Of a DNA stretch of 5,733 nt, positions 1 to 5,058 are shown one piece after another. How positions within the stretch are numbered: position 1 is the first letter of the stretch; each line of letters starts with the position of its first letter. The notes below the pieces were generated by a model that worked only from the letters and a program-made list of their open reading frames with translations, made no database searches and was not told the DNA's origin. The stretch covers positions 1-5,733 of the forward strand of contig QIDD01000073.1 of assembly GCA_003230355.1 (NCBI GenBank). Reading direction: 5' to 3'. Source of the DNA: Methanobacteriota archaeon (GTDB lineage Archaea; Hydrothermarchaeota; Hydrothermarchaeia; Hydrothermarchaeales; SZUA-236). The position numbers were made by a program, and so were the translations under genes.

Positions 1-201
1 TTTACAAAAGTTTCTTATGGCAGAAGCCCGCTCATCGCGATCAGGGTGTCAAGTTTCAAGCCGAAGGTTGTGATTATGCACGGAGTATCTGAAATCGATA
101 AATTGGGTCTGGAGATCGCTAGAGTTGAGCGTATCCCTGTTATTATTACTAACATTTCAGTTGACGAAATTATAGCTGGTCTCAGGAGGCATGCTGTTTG
201 A
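1..201 (+). CDS. 3' end of an unidentified upstream gene (C-terminal 66 residues)
   Basis: The frame starting at base 1 is open to a TGA at 199-201, so this is the C-terminal end of a protein that begins outside the window. The visible part reads like an alternating strand/helix domain, with a hydrophobic strand KVVIMHG, a helix [13 protein letters not shown], a second strand RIPVIITN and a closing helix [11 protein letters not shown]. The stop codon overlaps the TTG start of mvaS (TTGA, 198-201), so the two genes are probably co-transcribed and translationally coupled. In several archaea a helix-turn-helix regulator lies just upstream of mvaS and this could be the C-terminal sensor-like part of such a protein. 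That is inference from context, because no HTH is visible in the fragment and I do not recognise the family. Reading frame confidence is high; function is unknown. Confidence 0.75.
   Translation, partial: FTKVSYGRSPLIAIRVSSFKPKVVIMHGVSEIDKLGLEIARVERIPVIITNISVDEIIAGLRRHAV
184..189 (+). promoter_or_regulatory. Shine-Dalgarno site for mvaS
   Basis: AGGAGG lies 8 nt upstream of the TTG at 198 and supports that codon as the mvaS start. The ATG at 191 is in another frame and soon meets a stop. The site lies inside the last codons of the upstream gene, which fits translational coupling. Confidence 0.75.
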
Positions 202-1244
202 AGGTTGGTATCTGCGGATATGGTGTGTACATCCCTCGGTTTAGGATTCGGGTTGAGGAGATAGCCGCGATCTGGGGGGGTGATGCTGAGGGCATTAAGC
301 GGGGGCTTCAGGTTCAGGAGAAGGCTATTGCAGGCTTGGATGAGGACACGGCAACCATTGCTGTTGAAGCATCGCGTAGCGCGCTTGCAATGGCTGGAAT
401 TGATCCGGCGGATATTGGCGCGGTCTATGTGGGCTCTGAAAGCCATCCCTATGCGGTAAAGCCAACTGCAACGATTCTAGGGGATGCCATTGAAGCGTCG
501 CCTGTTATGACGGCTGCTGACTATGAATTTGCATGTAAAGCAGGAACGGCCGCGATTCAAACCTGCATGGGGCTTGTGGGGTCTGGGATGATTCGATATG
601 GGCTTGCTGTTGGTGCTGACACTGCGCAGGGCGCTCCGGGCGACACCCTTGAATACACAGCGGCATCCGGCGGCGCAGCATATATTATTGGAAGCACTGA
701 ACTAATTGCCGAGATCGAGGCAACCTATTCTGTTACAACGGATACGCCTGATTTCTGGAGGCGTGAAGGCGAGCCCTACCCGCGCCACGGCGGCAGATTC
801 ACAGGTTCACCCGCTTATTTTAAACACGTGCTCTCAGCAACCACAGGGCTTCTTAAAAAGACAAATCTATCACCCGGCGACTTTGACTACGCAGTGTTTC
901 ATCAGCCCAACGGCAAGTTCCCCCGTACGGCTGCAAAAAATCTGGGTTTTACAAAGGAGCAGATTGAATGTGGCCTGCTTGTGGAACGTATTGGCAACAC
1001 CTATTCCGGGGCTACAATGCTCGGTCTAGCCCGTGTTTTGGATGAGGCAAAGCCTGGGGACCGCATACTTGTAACCGCCTTTGGCTCAGGCGCGGGGAGC
1101 GATTCATTCAGCATAACAGTCACCGATAAAATCACAGAAAAACGGGGCGAAACACCCACGGTTGAAGACTATATTCGGGAGAAAAAATACGTGGACTACG
1201 GAACCTATGTCAAGCTTAGACGAAAGATTGTGGTGCCATCATGA
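198..1244 (+). CDS. mvaS: Hydroxymethylglutaryl-CoA synthase, archaeal type
   Basis: This enzyme condenses acetoacetyl-CoA with acetyl-CoA to give HMG-CoA, the second step of the mevalonate pathway that feeds archaeal isoprenoid lipids. The 348-residue length fits the short archaeal form. The N-terminus [17 protein letters not shown] is typical of that group. The expected catalytic triad is visible: Glu81 in [12 protein letters not shown], nucleophile Cys113 in [12 protein letters not shown], and His235 in [10 protein letters not shown]. The [16 protein letters not shown] segment (267-282) and the Gly-rich GSGAGSDSF (297-304) are thiolase-fold C-terminal motifs. The start is TTG, chosen because of the AGGAGG 8 nt upstream and the fit to the family N-terminus. 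The gene overlaps its upstream neighbour (TTGA) and the following thiolase gene (ATGA) by 4 nt each. In archaea the product forms a complex with the thiolase and DUF35 protein encoded next to it. Confidence 0.96.
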   Translation: MKVGICGYGVYIPRFRIRVEEIAAIWGGDAEGIKRGLQVQEKAIAGLDEDTATIAVEASRSALAMAGIDPADIGAVYVGSESHPYAVKPTATILGDAIEASPVMTAADYEFACKAGTAAIQTCMGLVGSGMIRYGLAVGADTAQGAPGDTLEYTAASGGAAYIIGSTELIAEIEATYSVTTDTPDFWRREGEPYPRHGGRFTGSPAYFKHVLSATTGLLKKTNLSPGDFDYAVFHQPNGKFPRTAAKNLGFTKEQIECGLLVERIGNTYSGATMLGLARVLDEAKPGDRILVTAFGSGAGSDSFSITVTDKITEKRGETPTVEDYIREKKYVDYGTYVKLRRKIVVPS

Positions 1245-2398
1245 ACCGTGTTGCAGTAATCGGCGTTGGAGTTACAAAGTTCGGCGAGCTCTGGGACTAC
1301 TCATTTTCAGACTTGTTTGTCGAGGCCGGGTCGGCGGCAATCATTGACGCAGGAATAGATGGAAAAGACATCGGCTCAATTTATGTGGGCAACATGTCGG
1401 GTGGGCGTTTTGTGAATCAAGAGCATATCGCATCGCTTATCGCGGATCACGCAGGTCTCAACCCTGTTCCGGCAACGCGCATCGAGGCTGCCTGCGCGTC
1501 CGGCGGCCTCGCGGTTCGGCAGGGTGTTATGGCTGTTGCCTCTGGGATGCATGATGTTGTTGTTGTGGGTGGGGCTGAGAAGATGACGGATATTACGACT
1601 GAAAAGGTGACCCAGATCCTTGTAACCGCAGCGGATCAAGAGTGGGAGGCATTTCTTGGCATGACCTTTCCCGGCCTTTATGGGATGATCGCCCGACGCC
1701 ATATGCATGAGTTCGGGACTACGAGGGAGCAGCTTGCAGAGGTTGCGGTGAAAAACCACGCCAATGCAAAGAACAACCCCACTGCGCAGTTCAGATTTGA
1801 TGTTTCAGTTGAAAAAGTCTTGAACTCAACTATGGTTGCAGACCCGCTTACACTGCTTGACTGTTCACCGATTACCGACGGCGCGGCATGCATTATTCTG
1901 GCAACCGAGGAAAAGGCAGGGGAGTTTTGCGACTCGCCAATTTATATCACTGGCGCGGGACAGTCCACGAGCACGATAGCGCTTCACGACCGCCTGCAGA
2001 TGACGGTTTCAGACGCAACGATAAACGCGAGTAAAATGGCCTATAAAATGGCTGGTAAAACACCGGGAGACATTGATGTTGCTGAGGTGCATGACTGCTT
2101 CACAATCGCTGAGCTAATTGGAATCGAGGGTCTTGATTTCTGTGACATCGGCTCTGGCGGCAGGTTCACAGAGGAAGGCTGCACAGCAATCGGCGGCGAG
2201 ATACCGGTTAACACCTCTGGCGGACTTAAGGCAAAGGGACATCCTGTGGGCGCAACAGGCGTAGCCCAGGTTGTGGAGATCGCCTATCAGCTCCGCGGCG
2301 AAGCCGGTAAACGCCAGGTGGACGGCGCAGAGGTTGGTTTGACGCACAATGTGGGCGGAAGCGGTGGAACAGCAGCAGTACACATCCTGGAGAGATAG
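1241..2398 (+). CDS. Acetyl-CoA C-acetyltransferase (archaeal, SCP2-like thiolase)
   Basis: The product condenses two acetyl-CoA to acetoacetyl-CoA, the substrate of the HMG-CoA synthase encoded just before it. The 385-residue protein has the SCP2-type archaeal thiolase layout: nucleophile Cys85 in [14 protein letters not shown], His284 in [10 protein letters not shown], and His334 in [14 protein letters not shown]. The C-terminal block is THNVGGSGG (368-376), where classical biosynthetic thiolases carry a second catalytic Cys. The lack of that Cys is normal for this archaeal/SCP2 group. The ATG start at 1241 overlaps the mvaS stop (ATGA). The gene runs to a TAG, followed after 2 nt by the DUF35 gene. 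Gene order matches the archaeal thiolase/HMGS complex, where acetoacetyl-CoA is passed directly between active sites. Substrate specificity is inferred from context and family. Confidence 0.94.
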   Translation: MNRVAVIGVGVTKFGELWDYSFSDLFVEAGSAAIIDAGIDGKDIGSIYVGNMSGGRFVNQEHIASLIADHAGLNPVPATRIEAACASGGLAVRQGVMAVASGMHDVVVVGGAEKMTDITTEKVTQILVTAADQEWEAFLGMTFPGLYGMIARRHMHEFGTTREQLAEVAVKNHANAKNNPTAQFRFDVSVEKVLNSTMVADPLTLLDCSPITDGAACIILATEEKAGEFCDSPIYITGAGQSTSTIALHDRLQMTVSDATINASKMAYKMAGKTPGDIDVAEVHDCFTIAELIGIEGLDFCDIGSGGRFTEEGCTAIGGEIPVNTSGGLKAKGHPVGATGVAQVVEIAYQLRGEAGKRQVDGAEVGLTHNVGGSGGTAAVHILER

Positions 2399-2400
2399 AT

Positions 2401-2805
2401 ATGGGCGCACCGAGATTTTGGCGAAACACAAAGAGCAGATACAACCTCTACGGCGTTAGATGCGGGACATGCGAAAAGAATTATTTCCCGCCCCGTAAGA
2501 TCTGCCCCAGCTGCAGACGGGCGTCGAAACTTGAGAGTGTGAAGCTCAAGGCATCCGGCGAGGTTGTAACATACACTATCATTCACTCTGCGCCAGAGGG
2601 TTTCGAAAATCAAACACCCTATATAATGGCTATTGTAAAGCTTAGCGAAGGCCCTATGCTTACCACGCAGATAGTGGACTGTGAAATCGAGGACGCAAGT
2701 ATCGGCATGCCTGTGGAAGGTGTGTTTAGAAAGATCAATGAATCCGGGAGGGATGGGCCTATCTATTATGGCATGAAATTCAGGCCGCCGCGGTCTTCAA
2801 ATTAG
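2401..2805 (+). CDS. Zn-ribbon OB-fold protein (DUF35), bridging subunit of the thiolase/HMG-CoA synthase complex
   Basis: This is a 134-residue member of the DUF35 family: an N-terminal rubredoxin-like zinc ribbon followed by an OB fold. The zinc ligands are visible as Cys21-x2-Cys24 and Cys35-x2-Cys38. The OB-fold part runs from about residue 45 to 125, with the strand-rich segment GEVVTYTIIHSAPEGF and the later PYIMAIVKLSEGPMLTTQIV. Structural work on archaeal homologues shows that the DUF35 protein holds thiolase and HMG-CoA synthase together and contributes to a shared CoA-binding cleft. The gene begins 2 nt after the thiolase stop, as expected for a stoichiometric partner, with a GGAGAG-like ribosome site inside the thiolase 3' end. 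It looks complete and is the last gene of the operon, followed by T-rich sequence. Confidence 0.93.
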   Translation: MGAPRFWRNTKSRYNLYGVRCGTCEKNYFPPRKICPSCRRASKLESVKLKASGEVVTYTIIHSAPEGFENQTPYIMAIVKLSEGPMLTTQIVDCEIEDASIGMPVEGVFRKINESGRDGPIYYGMKFRPPRSSN

Positions 2806-2836
2806 TTTGAAATTGTTAATTTTACTTTATAATATG

Positions 2837-2908
2837 GGGCAGGATGCTTAAACCAACTTCCCAACACCCACTACCTCCGACTATTTTTTAATAGCGGGCG
2901 TCCTGCTC
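2837..2908. other. Long-range 11-bp stem with inner hairpin in the intergenic gap
   Basis: The arm at 2837-2847 (GGGCAGGATGC) can pair over its full length with 2898-2908 (GCGTCCTGCTC), with two wobble pairs if read as + strand RNA. Inside it, CTATT at 2881-2885 pairs with AATAG at 2890-2894 around a TTTT loop. The rest of the enclosed sequence is C-rich and unpaired. The structure sits between the DUF35 gene and the pyrH promoter and could be a 3' end element of the first operon or a small RNA. A TATA-like TTTATAAT lies just upstream at 2826-2833. No ORF is visible here. Confidence 0.4.
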
Positions 2909-2932
2909 TTTAAACCCCTTTTCTTTCCTTAA

Positions 2933-2941
2933 TTTTATATA
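2933..2941 (+). promoter_or_regulatory. TATA box for the pyrH operon
   Basis: TTTTATATA sits about 40 nt before the proposed pyrH start. An archaeal transcript would then begin near 2960-2965, giving a very short leader that carries the ribosome site GGGTGA at 2965-2970. A C/T-rich stretch lies just upstream. Confidence 0.55.
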
Positions 2942-2976
2942 GCAAGCACCGAGTTTATCTACTTGGGTGAAATTTG

Positions 2977-3648
2977 GTGAAGATAGTAATATCCCTTGGC
3001 GGCTCCATATTCGCAAAGGACCATGGCGTTGACCTCGATTATATCCGCGGGTTTTCAGAGGCTCTGCTGAGCCTGACATCTGAACATGAATTTTATATTG
3101 TCACCGGAGGGGGGCGAACCGCGAGAAACTACATTGACGCCGGGCGGGGGCTCGGAGCAGATGAGAAATTCCTCGATACAATGGGAATCGCTGCAACCCG
3201 TTTGAATGCAATGATTTTGCGATCCGCCCTTGGAAACACCAACCCAAATATACCGGCGCGCGTTGAAGAAGCCAAAACCACGGGCAGAGAAATATTTGTA
3301 ATGGGCGGAACAGTTTCGGGCCACAGCACAGACGCAGTATCGGCAATGCTTGCAGAACAAATCGGCGCAGACCTTTTGATAAACGCTACAAACGTGGACG
3401 GCGTCTACGAGCGGGACCCGAAAAAAGACCCAGGCGCAAAAAGATATGACCGCCTCACAGCAGAGGAGCTTATTAAAATCGTTAAAACCCAGGGTTACCG
3501 GGCTGGGACGTCAAGCGTAATCGACCCAAAAGCAGCTGAAATAATCAGAAAAAATCGGCTTAAAACAGCAATTGTAGACGGAAGAAATGTAGATAACATC
3601 ATATCCGCAATCCATGGGAAAATTCAGGGCACAACTATTGAGACTTAA
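2977..3648 (+). CDS. pyrH: Uridylate kinase (UMP kinase), archaeal type
   Basis: The enzyme phosphorylates UMP to UDP in the cytoplasm, an essential pyrimidine nucleotide step, and belongs to the amino-acid kinase fold. With the GTG start the protein has 223 residues, the usual archaeal PyrH size. Visible motifs are SLGGS (6-10, phosphate binding), TGGGRTARNYID (43-54), LDTMGIAATRLNA (66-78, the UMP-site region), GGTVSGHSTDA (110-120) and NATNVDGVYERDPKKDP (136-152, nucleotide site). An in-frame TTG at 2974 would add one residue, but GTG at 2977 is 6 nt from the GGGTGA ribosome site and gives the family-like N-terminus MKIVISLGG. The gene has its own TATA box and is followed after 3 nt by a winged-helix gene, so the two form an operon. 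No residue I would expect in the family looks missing. Confidence 0.93.
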   Translation: MKIVISLGGSIFAKDHGVDLDYIRGFSEALLSLTSEHEFYIVTGGGRTARNYIDAGRGLGADEKFLDTMGIAATRLNAMILRSALGNTNPNIPARVEEAKTTGREIFVMGGTVSGHSTDAVSAMLAEQIGADLLINATNVDGVYERDPKKDPGAKRYDRLTAEELIKIVKTQGYRAGTSSVIDPKAAEIIRKNRLKTAIVDGRNVDNIISAIHGKIQGTTIET

Positions 3649-3651
3649 GCT

Positions 3652-3951
3652 ATGAAACGCATTCTGTGGTGGCTGATTGCCGGAACCAAAGGCGGACGAA
3701 CACGTTCAAAGATAATTGATGAACTAACAAATAGTCCGGCCAACGCAAACCAGCTCACAGAACAACTTGGATATGACTATAAAACCATACGCCACCATCT
3801 TGAAGTACTGCTGGACAACAAGATAATCACTCAAGAGGGGGACCGATACGGCGCAGTCTACTTCCTCACAGACACAATGGAAAAAAACATCCAACTCTAT
3901 CAAGAAATCAGAGGGAAAATAAAAAAATCCAAAACCAAAAAAGACCGGTAA
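3652..3951 (+). CDS. Small winged-helix (ArsR-like) transcriptional regulator
   Basis: This 99-residue protein is a typical archaeal winged helix-turn-helix protein. The N-terminal LWWLIAGTKGGRTRSKIIDEL (residues 5-25), the NANQLTEQLG helix (31-40), the recognition helix DYKTIRHHLEVLLDN (42-56) and the wing ITQEGDRYGAVYFLT (59-73) follow the family pattern closely. The C-terminus is a short helix ending in a very basic Lys-rich tail (KIKKSKTKKDR). It starts 3 nt after the pyrH stop, so it is almost certainly co-transcribed with pyrH. I see no ribosome site with clear GG bases before the ATG, so translation may depend on coupling to pyrH. Its target is unknown; local autoregulation or control of pyrimidine-linked genes is only a guess. 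Related archaeal proteins are often fused to or followed by a membrane protein, which is not seen here. Confidence 0.85.
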   Translation: MKRILWWLIAGTKGGRTRSKIIDELTNSPANANQLTEQLGYDYKTIRHHLEVLLDNKIITQEGDRYGAVYFLTDTMEKNIQLYQEIRGKIKKSKTKKDR

Positions 3952-4091
3952 TAAAATTCAAAACAAAAAAACATAAATTAAAACCCAGTCATCCTACACC
4001 TCCATTGACAATCCAGCAAATCCTGAAAATACAAGAAAAAGAGTTTTATATTCCCTAGAGAATTCAACAACACAAAAAAACATACACACAC
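3952..4091 (+). other. A-rich intergenic region before tRNA-Gln
   Basis: No gene is visible. The first part is strongly A-rich with runs of A and few G, and it carries no clear hairpin terminator. The promoter of tRNA-Gln lies at its right end, and the last ~25 nt are A/C-only apart from one T. Confidence 0.6.
4044..4051 (+). promoter_or_regulatory. TATA box for tRNA-Gln
   Basis: TTTTATAT lies about 45 nt before the mature tRNA-Gln 5' end, preceded by a purine-rich BRE-like stretch (AAGAAAAAGAG). Initiation about 25 nt downstream would give a 5' leader of roughly 20 nt to be removed by RNase P. Confidence 0.6.
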
Positions 4092-4164
4092 AGCCCGGTA
4101 GTGTAGTGGTCAATCATGTGGGACTCTGGATCCCACGACAGAGGTTCGAATCCTCTCCGGGCTA
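4092..4164 (+). tRNA. tRNA-Gln (anticodon CTG)
   Basis: This is a 73-nt cloverleaf without intron. The acceptor stem AGCCCGG (4092-4098) pairs fully with CCGGGCT (4157-4163), with A73 at 4164. The anticodon stem TGGGA/TCCCA encloses the loop CTCTGGA, with anticodon CTG at 4126-4128 reading CAG. The T-arm is AGAGG-TTCGAAT-CCTCT. The D-arm GTGTAGTGGTCAATCAT is the form shared by archaeal Gln/Glu tRNAs. The first pair is A1-U72, the identity feature used by the archaeal GatDE amidotransferase to tell tRNA-Gln from tRNA-Glu, so Gln-tRNA is probably made by transamidation. CCA is not encoded. A GTGT-loop hairpin starts 4 nt downstream. Confidence 0.97.
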
Positions 4165-4167
4165 CTT

Positions 4168-4195
4168 CCAAGCCTTTTTGTGTAAAAAGCCTTGG
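4168..4195 (+). terminator. GTGT-loop hairpin after tRNA-Gln (possible terminator or processing element)
   Basis: CCAAG pairs with CTTGG, then there is a C/C mismatch, then CTTTTT pairs with AAAAAG around a GTGT loop. This gives 11 pairs starting 3 nt after the tRNA discriminator base. A hairpin with the same loop but a different paired stem follows tRNA-His. The T5 in the rising arm could act as an archaeal U-rich terminator. Its role is inferred. Confidence 0.65.
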
Positions 4196-4198
4196 TCA

Positions 4199-4340
4199 CC
4201 CAAAAACCCGAAATTTGCCTGCGACAAATTTCTCCAAAATATTAGATGTATTGAATCTAGTGCAAAAGAAACCCGCATTTCCGCCCTACAAAACAATGTT
4301 TTGTATTAATTCAAGATATGAATTAGGACGAAAATGCTCC
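4199..4340 (+). repeat. ~140-bp structured direct repeat, copy 1
   Basis: This segment is about 88% identical by manual alignment to 4741-4879, with roughly 17 differences including small indels. It carries three inverted repeats in order. The first is GAAATTTG/CAAATTTC (4210-4217 with 4225-4232, 7-nt loop). The second is the 19-bp near-perfect palindrome at 4287-4305. The third is TAATTCA/TGAATTA (4307-4313 with 4319-4325, 5-nt loop). It ends in ATGCTCC. No ORF of note runs through it. It lies 34 nt downstream of tRNA-Gln. It could be a small non-autonomous element, a protein-binding region or a structured RNA; I do not recognise a known family. Confidence 0.9.
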
Positions 4341-4490
4341 GACGAGTGTAACAGATTTTTTTCAATCGAACAACGGATTCGATTGGGGCAATACTTTTTT
4401 CGACCACGGTTTTGCGACAGTCAAACTCAAAGAGTGAAGACTGGCGGAAAAAGGTGGACCACGCGACACCGAAACCTTGCGCACCCCACA
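4341..4490 (+). other. Structured spacer between the first repeat and the tRNA-His promoter; possible ncRNA
   Basis: No convincing gene lies here. Two strong inverted repeats are visible. CAATCGAA (4363-4370) pairs perfectly with TTCGATTG (4378-4385) and is flanked by T7 (4356-4362) and T6 (4395-4400). Further on there is a long imperfect hairpin at 4404-4457, built of CCAC/GTGG, TTTT/AAAA, CAGTC/GACTG and ACTC/GAGT with an AAA loop. The hairpins could be an RNA gene, an RNA 3' end or remains of a mobile element. I found no convincing C/D box pair. Confidence 0.4.
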
Positions 4491-4495
4491 ACACA

Positions 4496-4502
4496 TTTAT
4501 AA
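4496..4502 (+). promoter_or_regulatory. TATA box for tRNA-His
   Basis: TTTATAA is the only good TATA-like site upstream of tRNA-His. It lies about 73-79 nt before the tRNA, so the primary transcript would carry a long leader of about 50 nt. That leader, 4501-4573, is almost only A and C. Confidence 0.5.
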
Positions 4503-4574
4503 CCCAAAACACAAAAAAACAGCAACACCAAAAACATACACAAGACCAACAAACAACCACACACAAACCCAAAT

Positions 4575-4648
4575 GGCCGAGGTAGTGTAGCATGGCAGCA
4601 CAGGGGACTGTGGATCCCCTAGCCCGGGTTCAAATCCCGGCCCCGGCC
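4575..4648 (+). tRNA. tRNA-His (anticodon GTG)
   Basis: This is an intron-less cloverleaf with the hallmark extra G at -1 (4575) facing C73 (4648). The anticodon stem GGGGA/TCCCC encloses CTGTGGA, with anticodon GTG at 4610-4612 reading CAY. The T-arm is CCGGG-TTCAAAT-CCCGG. The D-stem is GTGT with GCAC (one G-T pair) and the D-loop has GG at 4594-4595. The acceptor stem GCCGAGG (4576-4582) pairs with CCCCGGC (4641-4647) except at A5-C68 (4580 against 4643), which is an odd mismatch. CCA is not encoded. A GTGT-loop hairpin follows after 9 nt. Confidence 0.96.
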
Positions 4649-4657
4649 CTTTGCACC

Positions 4658-4679
4658 TTTTCTTTTGTGTAAAAGAAAA
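4658..4679 (+). terminator. GTGT-loop hairpin after tRNA-His (possible terminator or processing element)
   Basis: TTTTCTTTT pairs perfectly with AAAAGAAAA (9 bp) around a GTGT loop. It is the counterpart of the hairpin at 4168-4195 after tRNA-Gln. The loop and inner CTTTT/AAAAG core are kept while the outer stem differs but still pairs. The pyrimidine-rich rising arm may terminate tRNA-His transcription. Confidence 0.65.
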
Positions 4680-4740
4680 TCTGCTCCAAAAGAAAGACCC
4701 GCGCTTAGCCTCTTGGCTAAACGCTCCAATGGTTAGGAAC
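4680..4740 (+). other. Spacer with hairpin and partial repeat word between tRNA-His hairpin and repeat copy 2
   Basis: The copy at tRNA-Gln lacks this 61-nt insert. It holds the hairpin GCGcTTAGCC-TCTT-GGCTAAaCGC (4701-4724) and the word CAAAAGAAAGACCCGC (4687-4702). That word closely resembles the internal word of both repeat copies (4263-4276 and 4803-4816). It also carries TGCTCC (4682-4687), the word that ends both repeat copies. It may be the remnant of a third, mostly deleted repeat. Confidence 0.4.
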
Positions 4741-4879
4741 CCCAAAACCCGAAATTTGTTACCACAAATTTCTCCAAATATTGAGATATATTGAATCTGG
4801 AGTAAAAGAGACCCGCATTTCCGGCCTACAAAACATTGTTTTGTATTAATTCAAATATGAATTAGGGCGAAAATGCTCC
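4741..4879 (+). repeat. ~140-bp structured direct repeat, copy 2
   Basis: This is the second copy of the repeat at 4199-4340. The same three inverted repeats are present: GAAATTTG/CAAATTTC (4751-4758 with 4765-4772, 6-nt loop), the 19-bp palindrome at 4827-4845 with central T instead of A, and TAATTCA/TGAATTA (4847-4853 with 4858-4864, 4-nt loop). Differences from copy 1 lie in loops and linkers, not in these stems. It lies 92 nt downstream of tRNA-His. The right edge is sharp, ending at ATGCTCC, after which the two flanks are unrelated. Confidence 0.9.
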
Positions 4880-5024
4880 AAAATATCCTGAGAAGAAGTT
4901 ATAGATTTTATTTTAAAAGGTCTATTTTGTTATTTGTCAGTCCATTTGCATTGATTTTTTATTAAACTGCGTCACTATATTTTCTAAGAGACAAAGTGAA
5001 AATAATAGAATATTTAAGCATCAT
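4880..5024. other. AT-rich non-coding stretch
   Basis: No gene, RNA or strong hairpin is visible. The sequence is AT-rich with T-runs, and the word AGAGACA (4987-4993) recurs in the hairpin at 5025-5058. The shift to high A+T begins just after repeat copy 2 and continues through the ribbon-helix-helix gene. Confidence 0.5.
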
Positions 5025-5058
5025 TAGAGACAGTGACATTACATCTGTCCTGTCTCTA
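5025..5058 (-). terminator. Hairpin spanning the 3' end of the RHH gene
   Basis: TAGAGACAG (5025-5033) pairs perfectly with CTGTCTCTA (5050-5058) around a 16-nt loop that itself contains GACA/TGTC. On the minus strand the hairpin covers the last codons and the TAA stop of the small RHH gene. It is followed by sequence with short T-runs, so it may serve as its transcription or RNA 3' end signal. Confidence 0.5.

Noticed and set aside
15..446. 143-codon open frame on the minus strand over the start of mvaS
   Set aside because: It lies opposite two well-supported plus-strand frames and its protein shows no domain-like pattern.
1241..2398. Missing second catalytic Cys in the thiolase
   Set aside because: THNVGGSGG at this place is the normal state of the archaeal SCP2-like thiolase group, so it is not a defect.
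4051..4062. Near-palindrome TTCCCTAGAGAA between TATA box and tRNA-Gln
   Set aside because: It is short, has one mismatch pair and no counterpart at tRNA-His, so chance is likely.
4106..4502. Open frames of 67 and 128 codons through tRNA-Gln and repeat copy 1
   Set aside because: They start inside the tRNA and run through the structured repeat, and the translated sequence is low in family-like character.
4306..4745. Minus-strand frames of 95 and 82 codons, one rich in Cys/Val/Phe like a membrane segment
   Set aside because: They read through tRNA-His antisense and the A/C-rich leader. The apparent hydrophobic stretch comes from reading G/T-rich DNA, and the GPGFEPGLGDP-type string is the usual false translation of a tRNA T-arm.
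4092..4879. CRISPR array or att-site duplication at the tRNA genes
   Set aside because: Only two long repeat copies with non-regular spacing exist, so it is not a CRISPR array. No second copy of either tRNA 3' end and no integrase gene is present in the window.
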